Assembly (NCBI RefSeq): GCF_000967865.1
Contig: NZ_JXRU01000031.1
Span: 124,001-188,000, forward strand
DNA length: 64,000 nt
Source: Microbacterium sp. SA39
GTDB taxonomy: Bacteria > Actinomycetota > Actinomycetes > Actinomycetales > Microbacteriaceae
Direction of reading: 5' to 3'
Numbering within the stretch: position 1 is the stretch's first letter; each line of letters opens with the position of its first letter. The notes beneath the pieces are model-generated. The model did no database searches and was not told the origin of the DNA. It saw only the letters and a list, made by a program, of their open reading frames with translations. Positions 1-8,693 of the stretch are shown here, one piece after another. Made by a program: the position numbers and the translations under genes.

Positions 1-249
1 TTCTTCGGCGGTGGACACAAGCTGTCAGGGCTCGATCCCGAGGCCCTCGGCGCCGTCTACCGCAGTCGGTCGCAGTTCCGCGAGGTCTCCAGCACCACCA
101 CGGGACGCGGTGCGAAGAACGCCCGCGCCCGCGGTGAGGCCGATCGTCGACAGACCATCGCCGAGCGCAAGCGCGCGGAAGCCCTCGCGGGAGGTAGACC
201 CGCTGACGACGACAGTGCCACCAACGGAACCAAGGAGGGAGACGCCTGA
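1..249 (+). CDS. secD: Protein translocase subunit SecD, C-terminal end (partial)
   Basis: Open from the first base in frame 1 to a TGA at 247-249, so only the last 82 residues are present. The fragment starts inside the last membrane-proximal part (FFGGGHKLSGLDPEALGAVY) and continues as a charged, low-complexity cytoplasmic tail rich in Arg, Ala and Asp. SecD with SecF forms the accessory membrane complex that uses the proton motive force to help SecYEG/SecA release exported proteins. The identification relies mainly on the immediate overlap with secF (TGATG), the usual actinobacterial order; the tail itself is poorly conserved. Confidence 0.85.
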   Translation, partial: FFGGGHKLSGLDPEALGAVYRSRSQFREVSSTTTGRGAKNARARGEADRRQTIAERKRAEALAGGRPADDDSATNGTKEGDA

Positions 250-1238
250 TGCCTTCCATGAGTGAATTCGGCAACAACCTCTACTCGGGAAAGACCTCCT
301 TCCCGTTCGTCGGCAAGCGCCGCCTGTGGTTCATCATCGCCATCGCGCTCGTCGTCGGCTCGGCGCTCGTGCCGCTGTTCCGTCCGGTCCAGTTCTCCAT
401 CGAGTTCACCGGTGGTTCGCAGTTCACGGTGCAGGCACCCGACAGCCTCGATCAGGAGACAGCGACCGAAGCCGTGCAGTCGGTCGTCCCTGGTGCCGCC
501 GCGAAGGTCGTGATCGTCAACGATCGCGATGTGCGCGTGCAGACCGATCAGATGAGCGCCGATGAGACGGAGCAGGTCGGTGTAGCCCTCGCCGACGCCT
601 ACGAGGTCGAAGCGGCGGAAGTGACGTCGTCGTTCATCGGCCCGGCCTGGGGCGAGAACGTCACGAAGCAGTCCCTCTGGGGGCTCGCCATCTTCTTGGC
701 GCTGACCTTCCTCATTCTCGCGATCTACTTCCGCACCTGGAAGATGTCGGCCGCGGCGATCATCGGTCTGCTCGACGTGCTCGTCATCACGGTGGGCGTC
801 TATGCGCTGGCGGGCTTCGAGATCTCGCCCGCCGCCGTCATCGGATTCCTGACGATCCTCTCGTACTCGCTGTACGACACCACCGTCGTGTTCGACAAGA
901 TCCGAGAGAACACGACAGAGGACGGCGAGAAGTCCGCCCGGCTGTTCGGCGAATCCGTCAACCTGGCAGTGAACCAGACGCTGGTTCGTTCCATCAACAC
1001 CTCGGTCGTCGCGGCCCTCCCTGTCGGCGCGGTGCTCTTCATCGGCGCGTTCTGGCTCGGCGCCGAGTCGCTCACCGACATCTCGCTGTCGATCTTCGTC
1101 GGCATCCTCGTCGCGACGTACTCGACGCTGTTCGTCGCAGCGCCGCTGTACTCGCTGTTCCGCGAGAACGAGCCGCAGTTGAAGGAGCGAAACGCGCGCA
1201 TCCGCGAGGCGCGCAGCAAGGCCTCCGTCAACGCCTGA
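249..1238 (+). CDS. secF: Protein translocase subunit SecF
   Basis: 329 aa, normal for SecF. The partner of SecD in the inner-membrane Sec accessory complex. A first membrane helix lies near residues 24-43, followed by a periplasmic-type domain with the SecF signature region (FSIEFTGGSQF, residues about 49-59), then five further hydrophobic segments between about residues 135 and 305, including GLLDVLVITVGVYALAG and the late helix pair with the conserved VNQTLVRSINTS stretch. The ATG at 249 overlaps the secD stop and has GGAGG about 10 nt upstream; a second ATG at 258 has worse spacing. SecD and SecF are separate genes here. Confidence 0.95.
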   Translation: MPSMSEFGNNLYSGKTSFPFVGKRRLWFIIAIALVVGSALVPLFRPVQFSIEFTGGSQFTVQAPDSLDQETATEAVQSVVPGAAAKVVIVNDRDVRVQTDQMSADETEQVGVALADAYEVEAAEVTSSFIGPAWGENVTKQSLWGLAIFLALTFLILAIYFRTWKMSAAAIIGLLDVLVITVGVYALAGFEISPAAVIGFLTILSYSLYDTTVVFDKIRENTTEDGEKSARLFGESVNLAVNQTLVRSINTSVVAALPVGAVLFIGAFWLGAESLTDISLSIFVGILVATYSTLFVAAPLYSLFRENEPQLKERNARIREARSKASVNA

Positions 1239-1251
1239 TCGTTCCCTCACC

Positions 1252-1268
1252 GCGGGAGCTCGTCCCGC
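1252..1268 (+). terminator. Possible hairpin between secF and relA
   Basis: GCGGGA (1252-1257) pairs with TCCCGC (1263-1268) around a 5-nt loop, 13 nt after the secF stop. No T-tract follows, so termination is uncertain. Confidence 0.3.
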
Positions 1269-1278
1269 ACAGCACGCG

Positions 1279-1284
1279 TAAGAT
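1279..1284 (+). promoter_or_regulatory. Candidate -10 element of relA (TAAGAT)
   Basis: TAAGAT lies 23 nt before the relA ATG and is followed by a good ribosome binding site (GGGAGGTGA, ending about 4 nt before the start). No convincing -35 is visible. Confidence 0.4.
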
Positions 1285-1307
1285 GAGAAGATTCGGGAGG
1301 TGAGTGG

Positions 1308-3560
1308 ATGGCGGAGCCGCAGACGTCGTCGCAGGGTTCCAGTCTGCGACGACTGGTGCCCCGCATCTTCTCGCGCGCATCCCGGATCAACGACCTCGAC
1401 AATCTGATCCGCACAGTCCGAGCCAACCACCCGCGTGGCGATTTCCCCGTCATCGAGCGCGCGTACGGCGTCGCGAAGGAGAAGCACGAGGGCCAGAAGC
1501 GCCAGAGCGGCGAACCGTACATCACGCACCCGCTCGCCGTCGCGCAGATCCTCGCCGAACTGGGCCTCGGCCCGCGGGCGATCGCGGCCGCACTTCTGCA
1601 CGACACGGTCGAGGACACGGGCTACGCGCTGACCGACCTCACGGCCGAGTTCGGTGACGAGGTCGCGATGCTGGTCGACGGCGTCACCAAGCTCGACAAG
1701 GTCAAGTACGGCGAGAGCGCGCAGGCCGAGACGGTCCGGAAGATGATCGTGGCGATGTCGAAGGACATCCGCGTGCTCCTCATCAAGCTCGCCGACCGCC
1801 TGCACAACGCGCGCACCTGGGGCTTCGTGCCGCCGGAGAAGGCGGCGAAGAAGGCCAAGGAGACGCTGGAGATCTACGCGCCGCTGGCGAATCGCCTCGG
1901 TATCCAGGCGATCAAGTCCGAGCTCGAGGATCTGTCGTTCGCCGTCCTGCACCCGAAGATCTACAACGAGATCCACAGCCTCATCGCGCAGCGCACACCA
2001 CAGCGGGAGAAGTACTTGGCTCAGGTCGTCGAGGAGATCGACGAGGACCTGCGCGATCTGCGCATCCGTGGCAAGGTCGTCGGGCGCCCGAAGCAGCTGT
2101 ACTCGGTGTACCAGAAGATGGTCGTCCGGGGCCGCGAATTCGACGACATCTACGACCTGATCGGCATCCGGGTGCTCGTCGCCTCGGTGCGCGACTGCTA
2201 CGCCGTGCTCGGCGCGATCCACGCCCGTTGGACACCGCTGCCCGGCCGGTTCAAGGACTACATCGCGACACCGAAGTTCAACCTGTACCAGTCGCTGCAC
2301 ACCACCGTGATCGGTCCCGCCGGCCGCACGGTCGAGATCCAGATCCGCACGCACGAGATGCACCAGCAGGCGGAGTACGGCGTCGCCGCGCACTGGATGT
2401 ACAAAGAGCGGATGAACGGCGGCGGAAAGACCGAGGTCCGCGCCTCCGACACCGACATGGCCTGGCTGGCGCACATCTCCGACTGGCAGGCCGAGACCGC
2501 CGATCCCGGTGAGTTCCTCGATTCGCTGCGCTTCGAGATCGGCGCCAAAGAGGTCTACGTCTTCACGCCGAAGGGCCGCGTCATCGGTCTGCCCGCCAGC
2601 GCGACCCCCGTCGACTTCGCGTACGCCGTGCACACCGAGATCGGCCACCGCACCATGGGTGCGAAGGTCAACGGCCGCCTGGTCCCGCTCGAATCAGAGC
2701 TGAAGAGCGGCGACGTCGTCGAGGTGTTCACCTCGAAGAACCCGGATGCCGGTCCCAGCCAGGACTGGCTCGGATTCGTCGCCAGCACCCGCGCCCGCAA
2801 CAAGATCCGCGGCTGGTTCACCAAGGAGCGTCGCGAAGAGGCCATCGAGCAGGGCAAGGAGGCCATCGCCCGCGCGATGCGCCGCCAGAACCTGCCTCTG
2901 CAGAAGCTGATGAGCCAGGACTCCTTCGCCGAGGTCGCCCACCAGCTCCACTACGAAGACGTCACCGCGCTGTACGCCGCCGTCGGCGAGGGGCATGTCT
3001 CCACGCAGTCCGTGCTCGAGAAGGTCACGGCGCTCGTCGCCGCGGCCGACCCGGCGACCGGGACCATCGATCTTCCCGGCAGTGTCCCGACCCGCGAACC
3101 TCGCTCCGGGGACTCCGGTGTGCTGGTGCGCGGCGCCGCTGACATCCTGGTCAAACTCGCGAAGTGCTGCACGCCGGTGCCGGGCGACCCGATCGTCGGC
3201 TTCGTGACCCGAGGCAGCGGCGTGTCCGTGCACCGCGCGGACTGCGTCAACGTGAAGGCGCTGAGCGCCGAGCAGGATCGCTTCGTCGAGGTGTCCTGGG
3301 CACCGACGACCAAGAGCGTCTTCCGCGTGCAGATCCAGGTCGAGGCGCTGGATCGCTCCGGTCTCCTCTCGGACGTGACCCGAGTTCTGAGCGAGCATCA
3401 CGTCAACATCCTGTCGGCGACCGTCACGACGAACGACGAGCGTCTGGCGCTGAGCCGGTTCGTCTTCGAGATGGGCGACGCCGTGCATCTGGATCGCGTG
3501 CTCAACGCGGTGCGGAGGATCGACGCTGTCTACGACGTGTACCGCGTCACATCGTCCTGA
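1308..3560 (+). CDS. relA: Bifunctional (p)ppGpp synthetase/hydrolase (RelA/SpoT homolog)
   Basis: 750 aa, the standard length of an actinobacterial long RSH enzyme that makes and degrades the stringent-response alarmone. Domains in order: HD hydrolase domain with H74 and the HDTVEDT motif at 98-104, so hydrolase activity is probably retained; RelA/SpoT synthetase domain centred on YDLIGIRVLV (about residues 281-290); TGS domain from about residue 414 (VYVFTPKGRVIGLP); a conserved-Cys region with LAKCCTPVPGDP near 617; and a C-terminal ACT domain from about 665. The ATG is preceded by GGGAGGTGA. In many actinobacteria apt lies between secF and this gene; here it does not. The last 14 bp overlap the convergent minus-strand gene. 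Confidence 0.96.
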   Translation: MAEPQTSSQGSSLRRLVPRIFSRASRINDLDNLIRTVRANHPRGDFPVIERAYGVAKEKHEGQKRQSGEPYITHPLAVAQILAELGLGPRAIAAALLHDTVEDTGYALTDLTAEFGDEVAMLVDGVTKLDKVKYGESAQAETVRKMIVAMSKDIRVLLIKLADRLHNARTWGFVPPEKAAKKAKETLEIYAPLANRLGIQAIKSELEDLSFAVLHPKIYNEIHSLIAQRTPQREKYLAQVVEEIDEDLRDLRIRGKVVGRPKQLYSVYQKMVVRGREFDDIYDLIGIRVLVASVRDCYAVLGAIHARWTPLPGRFKDYIATPKFNLYQSLHTTVIGPAGRTVEIQIRTHEMHQQAEYGVAAHWMYKERMNGGGKTEVRASDTDMAWLAHISDWQAETADPGEFLDSLRFEIGAKEVYVFTPKGRVIGLPASATPVDFAYAVHTEIGHRTMGAKVNGRLVPLESELKSGDVVEVFTSKNPDAGPSQDWLGFVASTRARNKIRGWFTKERREEAIEQGKEAIARAMRRQNLPLQKLMSQDSFAEVAHQLHYEDVTALYAAVGEGHVSTQSVLEKVTALVAAADPATGTIDLPGSVPTREPRSGDSGVLVRGAADILVKLAKCCTPVPGDPIVGFVTRGSGVSVHRADCVNVKALSAEQDRFVEVSWAPTTKSVFRVQIQVEALDRSGLLSDVTRVLSEHHVNILSATVTTNDERLALSRFVFEMGDAVHLDRVLNAVRRIDAVYDVYRVTSS

Positions 3561-4098
3561 CAGCCAGGCGCTCCAGCGCTGCCGAGCCGGCTCGGCTTCC
3601 GGGCACGCGCCGCAGGGATCTCAGGGTGGTGGCGCTCTCGGCCGCCAGACCGGGGAAGGCGCGCGCGAGCTGGTCCATCCATGGCAGCACCCGCGGGTCC
3701 CGATGCAGCGCGGTGGCGAGGTCGAGCAGGGTGCGCTGCGGAGTGGACACGGCGATGTCTCCGAGGATCTGCAGATCGGATGCCGCGAGCAGCGTGTCGT
3801 GATAGACGAGCCGGCCACTGGTCCGCGGCCGAAGCCTGCGATCAACGGAGCGCTTCACATGGTGCACCGCGGGCGGGGCGTCGCCGGCGCCGTGGATCCA
3901 GGCCGCCGTGGGACCGGATGCCGCGGTGCCCGGCTGCACGAGCGAAGCCAGGGTGCTCGCCCGCGCGTCTGCGGTCTCGACGAGGTCGGCCGGGACGTAG
4001 GCCTCGCCGAGTTCCACGAGGTGTCCGTCGATCCGAGCGGCGCTCAGCTCAGCCTGACTGAGGCGCGCGCCGGGCAGATACAGGAAGGCGGGGTGCAT
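3547..4098 (-). CDS. AbiEi-like antitoxin-domain protein (uncharacterised)
   Basis: 183 aa. The sequence resembles the family annotated as type IV toxin-antitoxin AbiEi-like: an N-terminal segment with GEAYVPADLVET, a central TAAWIHGAGD stretch, and the STPQRTLLDLATAL motif near residue 118 that recurs in these proteins. No AbiEii-type nucleotidyltransferase toxin gene is adjacent, so it is not part of a visible pair. Its 3' end overlaps relA by 14 bp tail-to-tail. The ATG has no clear ribosome binding site; a weak CACACT box sits 6 nt upstream, which fits the leaderless pattern seen elsewhere in the window. Family assignment is from recall of motifs and is moderate; the function is unknown. 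Confidence 0.6.
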   Translation of the reverse strand: MHPAFLYLPGARLSQAELSAARIDGHLVELGEAYVPADLVETADARASTLASLVQPGTAASGPTAAWIHGAGDAPPAVHHVKRSVDRRLRPRTSGRLVYHDTLLAASDLQILGDIAVSTPQRTLLDLATALHRDPRVLPWMDQLARAFPGLAAESATTLRSLRRVPGSRAGSAALERLAVRTM

Positions 4099-4162
4099 CC
4101 GGCCAGTGTGGCGGAATGCACCCCGCGTGCGTGTGAGGTGGAACGAACTGTGGAGAACCGGG

Positions 4163-5515
4163 TCAGCCGCCGAGCGCGTTGAGCCAGGTGCGTCGTGCCT
4201 CGAGGGCGTCGGCCGCGGTCTTGGCGGCCTTCTTGTCGCCGGCCTTCTCGGCGGCGGCGAGTTCTGCCTCGAGCTTCTCGATGGCCTCGAGCAGCTGCGA
4301 GCTCATGTCGTTCGCACGGGCCTTGGTCTCGGGGTTGTTCTTCTTCCAGTCGACCTCTTCGCGGGCCTTCAACGCCTGCTCGATGACGCGGAGGCGGTCA
4401 TCGAGAGCACGCTCCTTCTCGCGGGGGAAGACGCGCCCCAGCTCGTCCCACTGCTGCTGGATGCGCGTGAGCATCGCGCGAGCACGCTTGATGTTCGACT
4501 CGTCGGCGACGGCCTTGGCCTCTTCGAGGAGGGCTTCGCGTGCCTCGATCTTCGGGGCGGACTCGGCCTCCTCAGCCGCAGACTGCTCGGCGCGGGCGGC
4601 GTACAGAGCGTCGCCGGCTGCCTTGAAGCGCGCCCAGAGGGCGTCGTCTGCCTTGCGTCCAGCGCGTCCGGCAGCCTTCCACTCGTCGAGGAGCGTGCGG
4701 TAGGCCGGGATGCCGTCGGTGCCGCGCGGCGCGAGAGCCTCGGCGCGCTCGACCAGCCGCGTCTTGGCATCGCGGGCGAGCTTGTGCGTGTCGTCGAGCT
4801 CGGAGTAGAAGGCCCGGCGCTGCTTGTCGACGACCGCACGCGCGTCTCGGAATCGCTTCCAGAGCTGCTGCGAGATGCCCTTCGACAGGCGCGGGCCGTT
4901 CTGCTGCTGCGCCTGCCAGGCGTCGAACAGCTCGCCGAGCTCGGCGGTGACCTGCTTCCACTGCACCTTGCTGAGGTCGCGCGCGGCGATGGCCTCGGCG
5001 CGCTCGACGAGCACCGTCCGTTCGGCGATCGCCCTGTCGACGAGCTCCTTGGCCGCCTGCGCCTCCTGCTCGGTCGCCTCCGACAGCGATGCGGTGAGCG
5101 CGTTCAGTCGATCGCGGAGGCCGGCGAGGTCGCCGACGGCGGCGGCATCCGTCGCCTCGTCGATGAGGTGGCCGGCCTGCTTGGCCAGATCGCTAGCGGA
5201 CGCGCCGCCGGCCTGGTGACGCTGCTCGAGCGCGTGAACCTTGAAGGCGATGTCGTCGAACTTGCGAACGAAGTAGGCGAGGGCTTCCTCGGGCGTTCCG
5301 TCCGGGTACTGGCCGACGACCCGCCAGTCGTCCCCTTCATGCACCTCGACCGTGCCGTCTTCGGAGACCCGGCCCCATTCTGCGGACGACGACGATGCTG
5401 CCGGTGCCGGAGCGACCGGGGCGACGGCGGCCGGGTTCGGCGCCTTTCGAGGCATCGGAACGGCGGGGGGTGCGGGAACGGGCGGAGTCGGCTTCGACGG
5501 CTCGGTGGCAGACAC
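4163..5515 (-). CDS. DUF349 domain-containing protein
   Basis: 450 aa. After a Pro/Ala-rich disordered N-terminus (residues 1-45) comes a short region with EVHEGDDWRVVGQYPDGTPE and then a long, highly charged, alpha-helical part made of repeated DUF349-type units, recognisable by recurring W-K/R...F...A patterns such as LFDAWQAQQQNGPRLSKGI and QLWKRFRDARAVVDKQRRAF. DUF349 proteins are widespread in actinobacteria and their biochemical role is not established. The start is GTG at 5515 with AAGGAG 7 nt upstream. The gene is transcribed away from nirB, and a TAGGCT box on the minus strand (5572-5567) could be its -10. Confidence 0.85.
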   Translation of the reverse strand: MSATEPSKPTPPVPAPPAVPMPRKAPNPAAVAPVAPAPAASSSSAEWGRVSEDGTVEVHEGDDWRVVGQYPDGTPEEALAYFVRKFDDIAFKVHALEQRHQAGGASASDLAKQAGHLIDEATDAAAVGDLAGLRDRLNALTASLSEATEQEAQAAKELVDRAIAERTVLVERAEAIAARDLSKVQWKQVTAELGELFDAWQAQQQNGPRLSKGISQQLWKRFRDARAVVDKQRRAFYSELDDTHKLARDAKTRLVERAEALAPRGTDGIPAYRTLLDEWKAAGRAGRKADDALWARFKAAGDALYAARAEQSAAEEAESAPKIEAREALLEEAKAVADESNIKRARAMLTRIQQQWDELGRVFPREKERALDDRLRVIEQALKAREEVDWKKNNPETKARANDMSSQLLEAIEKLEAELAAAEKAGDKKAAKTAADALEARRTWLNALGG

Positions 5516-5566
5516 GGTGATTCTCCTTGCGCGGTAGGGCCGCGGGAGGCGGAAAGGACGAGGCTC

Positions 5567-5572
5567 AGCCTA
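5567..5572 (-). promoter_or_regulatory. Candidate -10 of the DUF349 gene (TAGGCT)
   Basis: TAGGCT on the minus strand lies 51 nt upstream of the GTG start at 5515, leaving a leader of about 45 nt with an AAGGAG site. No -35 is recognisable. Confidence 0.35.
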
Positions 5573-5619
5573 GTACGCCCGCGGGTCGCCGGTGAGGTCG
5601 CGCCCTTTCTCACATCACC

Positions 5620-5657
5620 GTTACCGATCTGTGAGGAGATCGTTCGACGGGCGAAAC
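5620..5657 (+). promoter_or_regulatory. Candidate GlnR box upstream of nirB
   Basis: Four pentamers are spaced exactly 11 bp apart: GTTAC (5620-5624), GTGAG (5631-5635), GTTCG (5642-5646), GAAAC (5653-5657). This is the a-b-a-b layout of actinobacterial GlnR sites (GTnAC-n6-GAAAC twice). The first and last pentamers are perfect and the middle two are degenerate. It ends 33 bp before a possible -10 (TATCGT, 5691-5696), a position expected for an activator. GlnR control of nirB is known in Streptomyces; here it is inferred. Confidence 0.6.
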
Positions 5658-5733
5658 ATGCAGCGTCCTGTCCGGGAAACACGGCGCTCCTATCGTCGCC
5701 AACACGACACTTCCCCCGGTCGACAGGAGCCCC

Positions 5734-8313
5734 ATGAACGACACCGCATCCACGCCGCACGAGATCCTCGTCGTCGGAGCGGGCATGGTGGCGCACCGGT
5801 TCGTGGAGAGTCTGCTCAGCCGAGCCGACGCCGACGTCCGGGTCACCGTGATCGGTGACGAGGGTCGCGGCCCTTACGACCGTGTCGGCCTGACCAGCTT
5901 CTTCGCGGGCGCGTCGCCCGACGACCTGGAACTCGACCGTTCCGTCTTCAGGGACGCTCGTGTGCGTCTCCTCTCGAACGACCGCGTGCTGCGCATCGAC
6001 CGTGCGGGGCGAGCCGTGCGCACCCGCTCACGTCGGAAGTACGAGTACGACACGCTCGTCCTCGCGACCGGCTCCTACGCGGCACGGGTGGCTGTGGACG
6101 GCGCCGACCTGCCGGGCTGCTTCGTCTACAGGACGCTCGACGACGTCCAGTCGCTGCGTGACTTCGTGACTGCGCGCTCGCGCCAGCTCGGGCGCCCTCT
6201 GCGCGGCGCGGTCATCGGCGGCGGCCTGCTGGGACTGGAGGCGGCCGGTGCGCTGCAGGGACTCGACGTCGACACGACGGTCGTGCAGTACTCCGACCGG
6301 CTGATGTCGGCGCAGCTGGATCAGGCCGGCGGCGGGATGCTGAAGCGCCTGCTCGAGGCGCGCGGCATCACGGTGCGCACTCAGGCGCGCACGACGCGGC
6401 TCGACCCTGACGAGTCGGGAGCCGTGACGGCTCTCGAGTTCCAGGACGGGTCGTTCCAGCGCGCAGACGTCGTGGTCTTCACCGTGGGCGTGCGGCCCCG
6501 CGACGAGCTGGCGCGCAACGCCGAACTCGACGTGCATCCGCGCGGTGGCGTGCTCATCGACGAGCGCTGCTCGACGTCGGATCCGCACATCCTCGCGATC
6601 GGCGAGGTCGCCAACTTCGACGACCGATGCGTGGGCCTGGTGGCACCCGGCTACGCGATGGCGGAGGTCGCGGCGACCCGGCTGCTCGGCGGAGAGGCCA
6701 GCTTCCCCGGATACGACGAGTCGGCCAAGCTCAAGCTGTCCGGCGTGGATGTCGCGAGCTTCGGCGACGCTCTCGCCCGCACGCCCGACGCGCTCGACGT
6801 CGTCTACGCCGATCCGGTGGCCGGCGTCTACAAGAAGCTCGTGCTCTCCGACGATGCGCAGACGCTGCTCGGCGGCATCCTGGTCGGCGACGCCAGCGCG
6901 TACGGCTCTCTGCGGCCCCTGGTGGGTGCGAAGCTCGGTGCCGACCCGTCCGCATACCTTCTTCCGGAAGGCGGTAACGAGGCACCCGGTGGCGAGCTTC
7001 CGGACGAGGCCGTCGTCTGCTCGTGCTCCAACGTCTCCGCGGGACGGATCCGTCAGGCCGTGCACGAGGAGGGATGTCGCGATGCGGCGGCCGTCAAGGG
7101 CTGCACCAAGGCGGGCGCGACCTGCGGCTCGTGCGTGCTGATGGTGAAGAAGGTCGTCGGGCAGGAGTTGACCAAGCTCGGCCAGACCGTGTCGAATGCG
7201 CTGTGCGAGCACTTCGACATGTCGCGCCGCCAGCTGTTCGATGCCGTGCGCGTCGCCGAGCTGTCCACCTTCAGTTCGATCGTCGAGCGGTTCGGACGCG
7301 GTCGCGGGTGCGACATCTGCAAGCCGGCGATCGCCAGCATCCTGTCGGGGCTCGTGGGTGCGCACGTGCTCGACGGGGAGAACGCGACCCTGCAGGACAC
7401 GAACGACCACGTGATGGCGAACATGCAGAAGGACGGCACGTACTCGGTGGTTCCCCGGATGCCGGGCGGCGAGGTGACTCCGGACGGCCTGCTCGCGATC
7501 GGCCAGATCGCGAAGGACTTCGCGCTCTACACGAAGATCACCGGCGGCCAGCGGATCGACATGTTCGGAGCCCGGCTCGAGCAGCTGCCGCTGATCTGGG
7601 AGCGCCTGGTCGACGCCGGGTTCGAGTCGGGTCACGCCTACGGCAAGTCCCTGCGCACGGTGAAGTCGTGCGTCGGCTCGACCTGGTGCCGCTACGGGGT
7701 CCTGGACGCGGTGGGCATGGCGGTGAAGCTCGAGCTGCGCTACCGCGGACTCCGCGCGCCGCACAAGCTCAAGCTCGGGGTGTCCGGATGCGCCCGTGAA
7801 TGCGCCGAGGCCCGCGGCAAGGACGTCGGCGTCATCGCCACCGAGAACGGGTGGAACATGTACGTCGGCGGCAACGGCGGGTTCACGCCTCGACACGCGC
7901 AGCTGCTCGCCTCCGACCTCGACGACGACGGACTAATCCGCGCGATCGACCGCTTCTTCATGTACTACATCCGCACGGCCGATCGCCTGCAGCGCACGGC
8001 CCCGTGGTGCGAAGACCTCGAGGGCGGGCTCGACGGCCTCCGTGCGGTGATCTTCGACGACAGCCTCGGGATCTGCGACGACCTCGATGCCGCGATGTCG
8101 ATCCATGTGGAGCGGTACGAGGACGAGTGGGCGGCGACCCTGCGGGATCCGCAGAAGCTCGAGCGGTTCCGCTCGTTCGTGAACGCCGCGGACACGCCGG
8201 ATCCCTCGCTGGGCTACGTGGCCGAGCGCGGACAGGTCAGGCCCGCGACGGCCGAGGAGCGGCGGTCGGGTGCGATCCTGATCGCCGGCACGGCACTGGA
8301 GGTACGGCGATGA
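5734..8313 (+). CDS. nirB: Assimilatory nitrite reductase [NAD(P)H], large subunit
   Basis: 859 aa. Reduces nitrite to ammonium in the cytoplasm with electrons from NAD(P)H through FAD, Fe-S clusters and siroheme. Visible in order: an FAD-binding GAGMVA fold at 15-20; a second Rossmann motif GGGLLGLEAAG near 161; a BFD-type [2Fe-2S] domain with Cys429, 431, 464 and 467; a further Cys pair at RGRGCDICKP; a nitrite/sulfite reductase ferredoxin-like half domain near 560; and the 4Fe-4S/siroheme ligands Cys646, 652, 686 and 690 (C-x5-C and C-x3-C). All expected ligands are present. The ATG has AGGAG 5 nt upstream. It heads an operon with nirD, cobA and a hemD-like gene; no nitrate reductase or transporter is in the window. 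Confidence 0.95.
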   Translation: MNDTASTPHEILVVGAGMVAHRFVESLLSRADADVRVTVIGDEGRGPYDRVGLTSFFAGASPDDLELDRSVFRDARVRLLSNDRVLRIDRAGRAVRTRSRRKYEYDTLVLATGSYAARVAVDGADLPGCFVYRTLDDVQSLRDFVTARSRQLGRPLRGAVIGGGLLGLEAAGALQGLDVDTTVVQYSDRLMSAQLDQAGGGMLKRLLEARGITVRTQARTTRLDPDESGAVTALEFQDGSFQRADVVVFTVGVRPRDELARNAELDVHPRGGVLIDERCSTSDPHILAIGEVANFDDRCVGLVAPGYAMAEVAATRLLGGEASFPGYDESAKLKLSGVDVASFGDALARTPDALDVVYADPVAGVYKKLVLSDDAQTLLGGILVGDASAYGSLRPLVGAKLGADPSAYLLPEGGNEAPGGELPDEAVVCSCSNVSAGRIRQAVHEEGCRDAAAVKGCTKAGATCGSCVLMVKKVVGQELTKLGQTVSNALCEHFDMSRRQLFDAVRVAELSTFSSIVERFGRGRGCDICKPAIASILSGLVGAHVLDGENATLQDTNDHVMANMQKDGTYSVVPRMPGGEVTPDGLLAIGQIAKDFALYTKITGGQRIDMFGARLEQLPLIWERLVDAGFESGHAYGKSLRTVKSCVGSTWCRYGVLDAVGMAVKLELRYRGLRAPHKLKLGVSGCARECAEARGKDVGVIATENGWNMYVGGNGGFTPRHAQLLASDLDDDGLIRAIDRFFMYYIRTADRLQRTAPWCEDLEGGLDGLRAVIFDDSLGICDDLDAAMSIHVERYEDEWAATLRDPQKLERFRSFVNAADTPDPSLGYVAERGQVRPATAEERRSGAILIAGTALEVRR

Positions 8314-8693
8314 CGGATCTGATCGCGGAGCAGACGATGGTGCGGGTGTGCACGGTCGCCGACCTGGAGGTGGAGCGCGGTCGCGCAGCGCTCCTGGGCG
8401 ACGAGCAGGTGGCGCTGTTCCTGCTCCCGGACGGAACGGTGTACGGCGTCTCGAACCTCGACCCGTACAGCGGCGCCAACGTGATCTCGCGCGGCATCGT
8501 CGGCAGTCGCGGCGATGCTCCCACGGTCGCGTCCCCGCTGCACAAGCAGGTCTTCGATCTGCGCACGGGCGTCTGCCTCGAGACGCAGGGCAAGGCGGAT
8601 GCCGCGTTGCGCGTCTGGCCGGTCGTGGTGATCGGAGATGACGTGCATGTCGACGTCTCCGCCAGCGCGACCGCAGGGGAGAGGGGCGAGTGA
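8310..8693 (+). CDS. nirD: Nitrite reductase [NAD(P)H], small subunit
   Basis: 127 aa, starting at the ATG that overlaps the nirB stop by 4 nt (ATGA). The protein has the Rieske-like ferredoxin fold of NirD (VASPLHKQVFDLRTGVCL), but the C-x-H and C-x-x-H cluster ligands of true Rieske proteins are absent. This is normal for NirD, which is thought to assist NirB structurally rather than carry a cluster. The gene is translationally coupled to nirB and followed by cobA with another stop-start overlap. Confidence 0.92.
   Translation: MTDLIAEQTMVRVCTVADLEVERGRAALLGDEQVALFLLPDGTVYGVSNLDPYSGANVISRGIVGSRGDAPTVASPLHKQVFDLRTGVCLETQGKADAALRVWPVVVIGDDVHVDVSASATAGERGE

Noticed and set aside
57..2648. A long minus-strand frame opposite secF and relA
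   Set aside because: Same codon-bias shadow; the plus-strand genes carry all family motifs.
5609..5635. CTCACA-N15-TGTGAG as a CRP/FNR site before nirB
   Set aside because: The half-sites are in the opposite order and the spacer is too long for a CRP/FNR site; the 11-bp periodic GlnR pattern explains the region better.
8310..8693. NirD as a functional Rieske ferredoxin
   Set aside because: The C-x-H and C-x2-H ligands are absent, as is usual for NirD.
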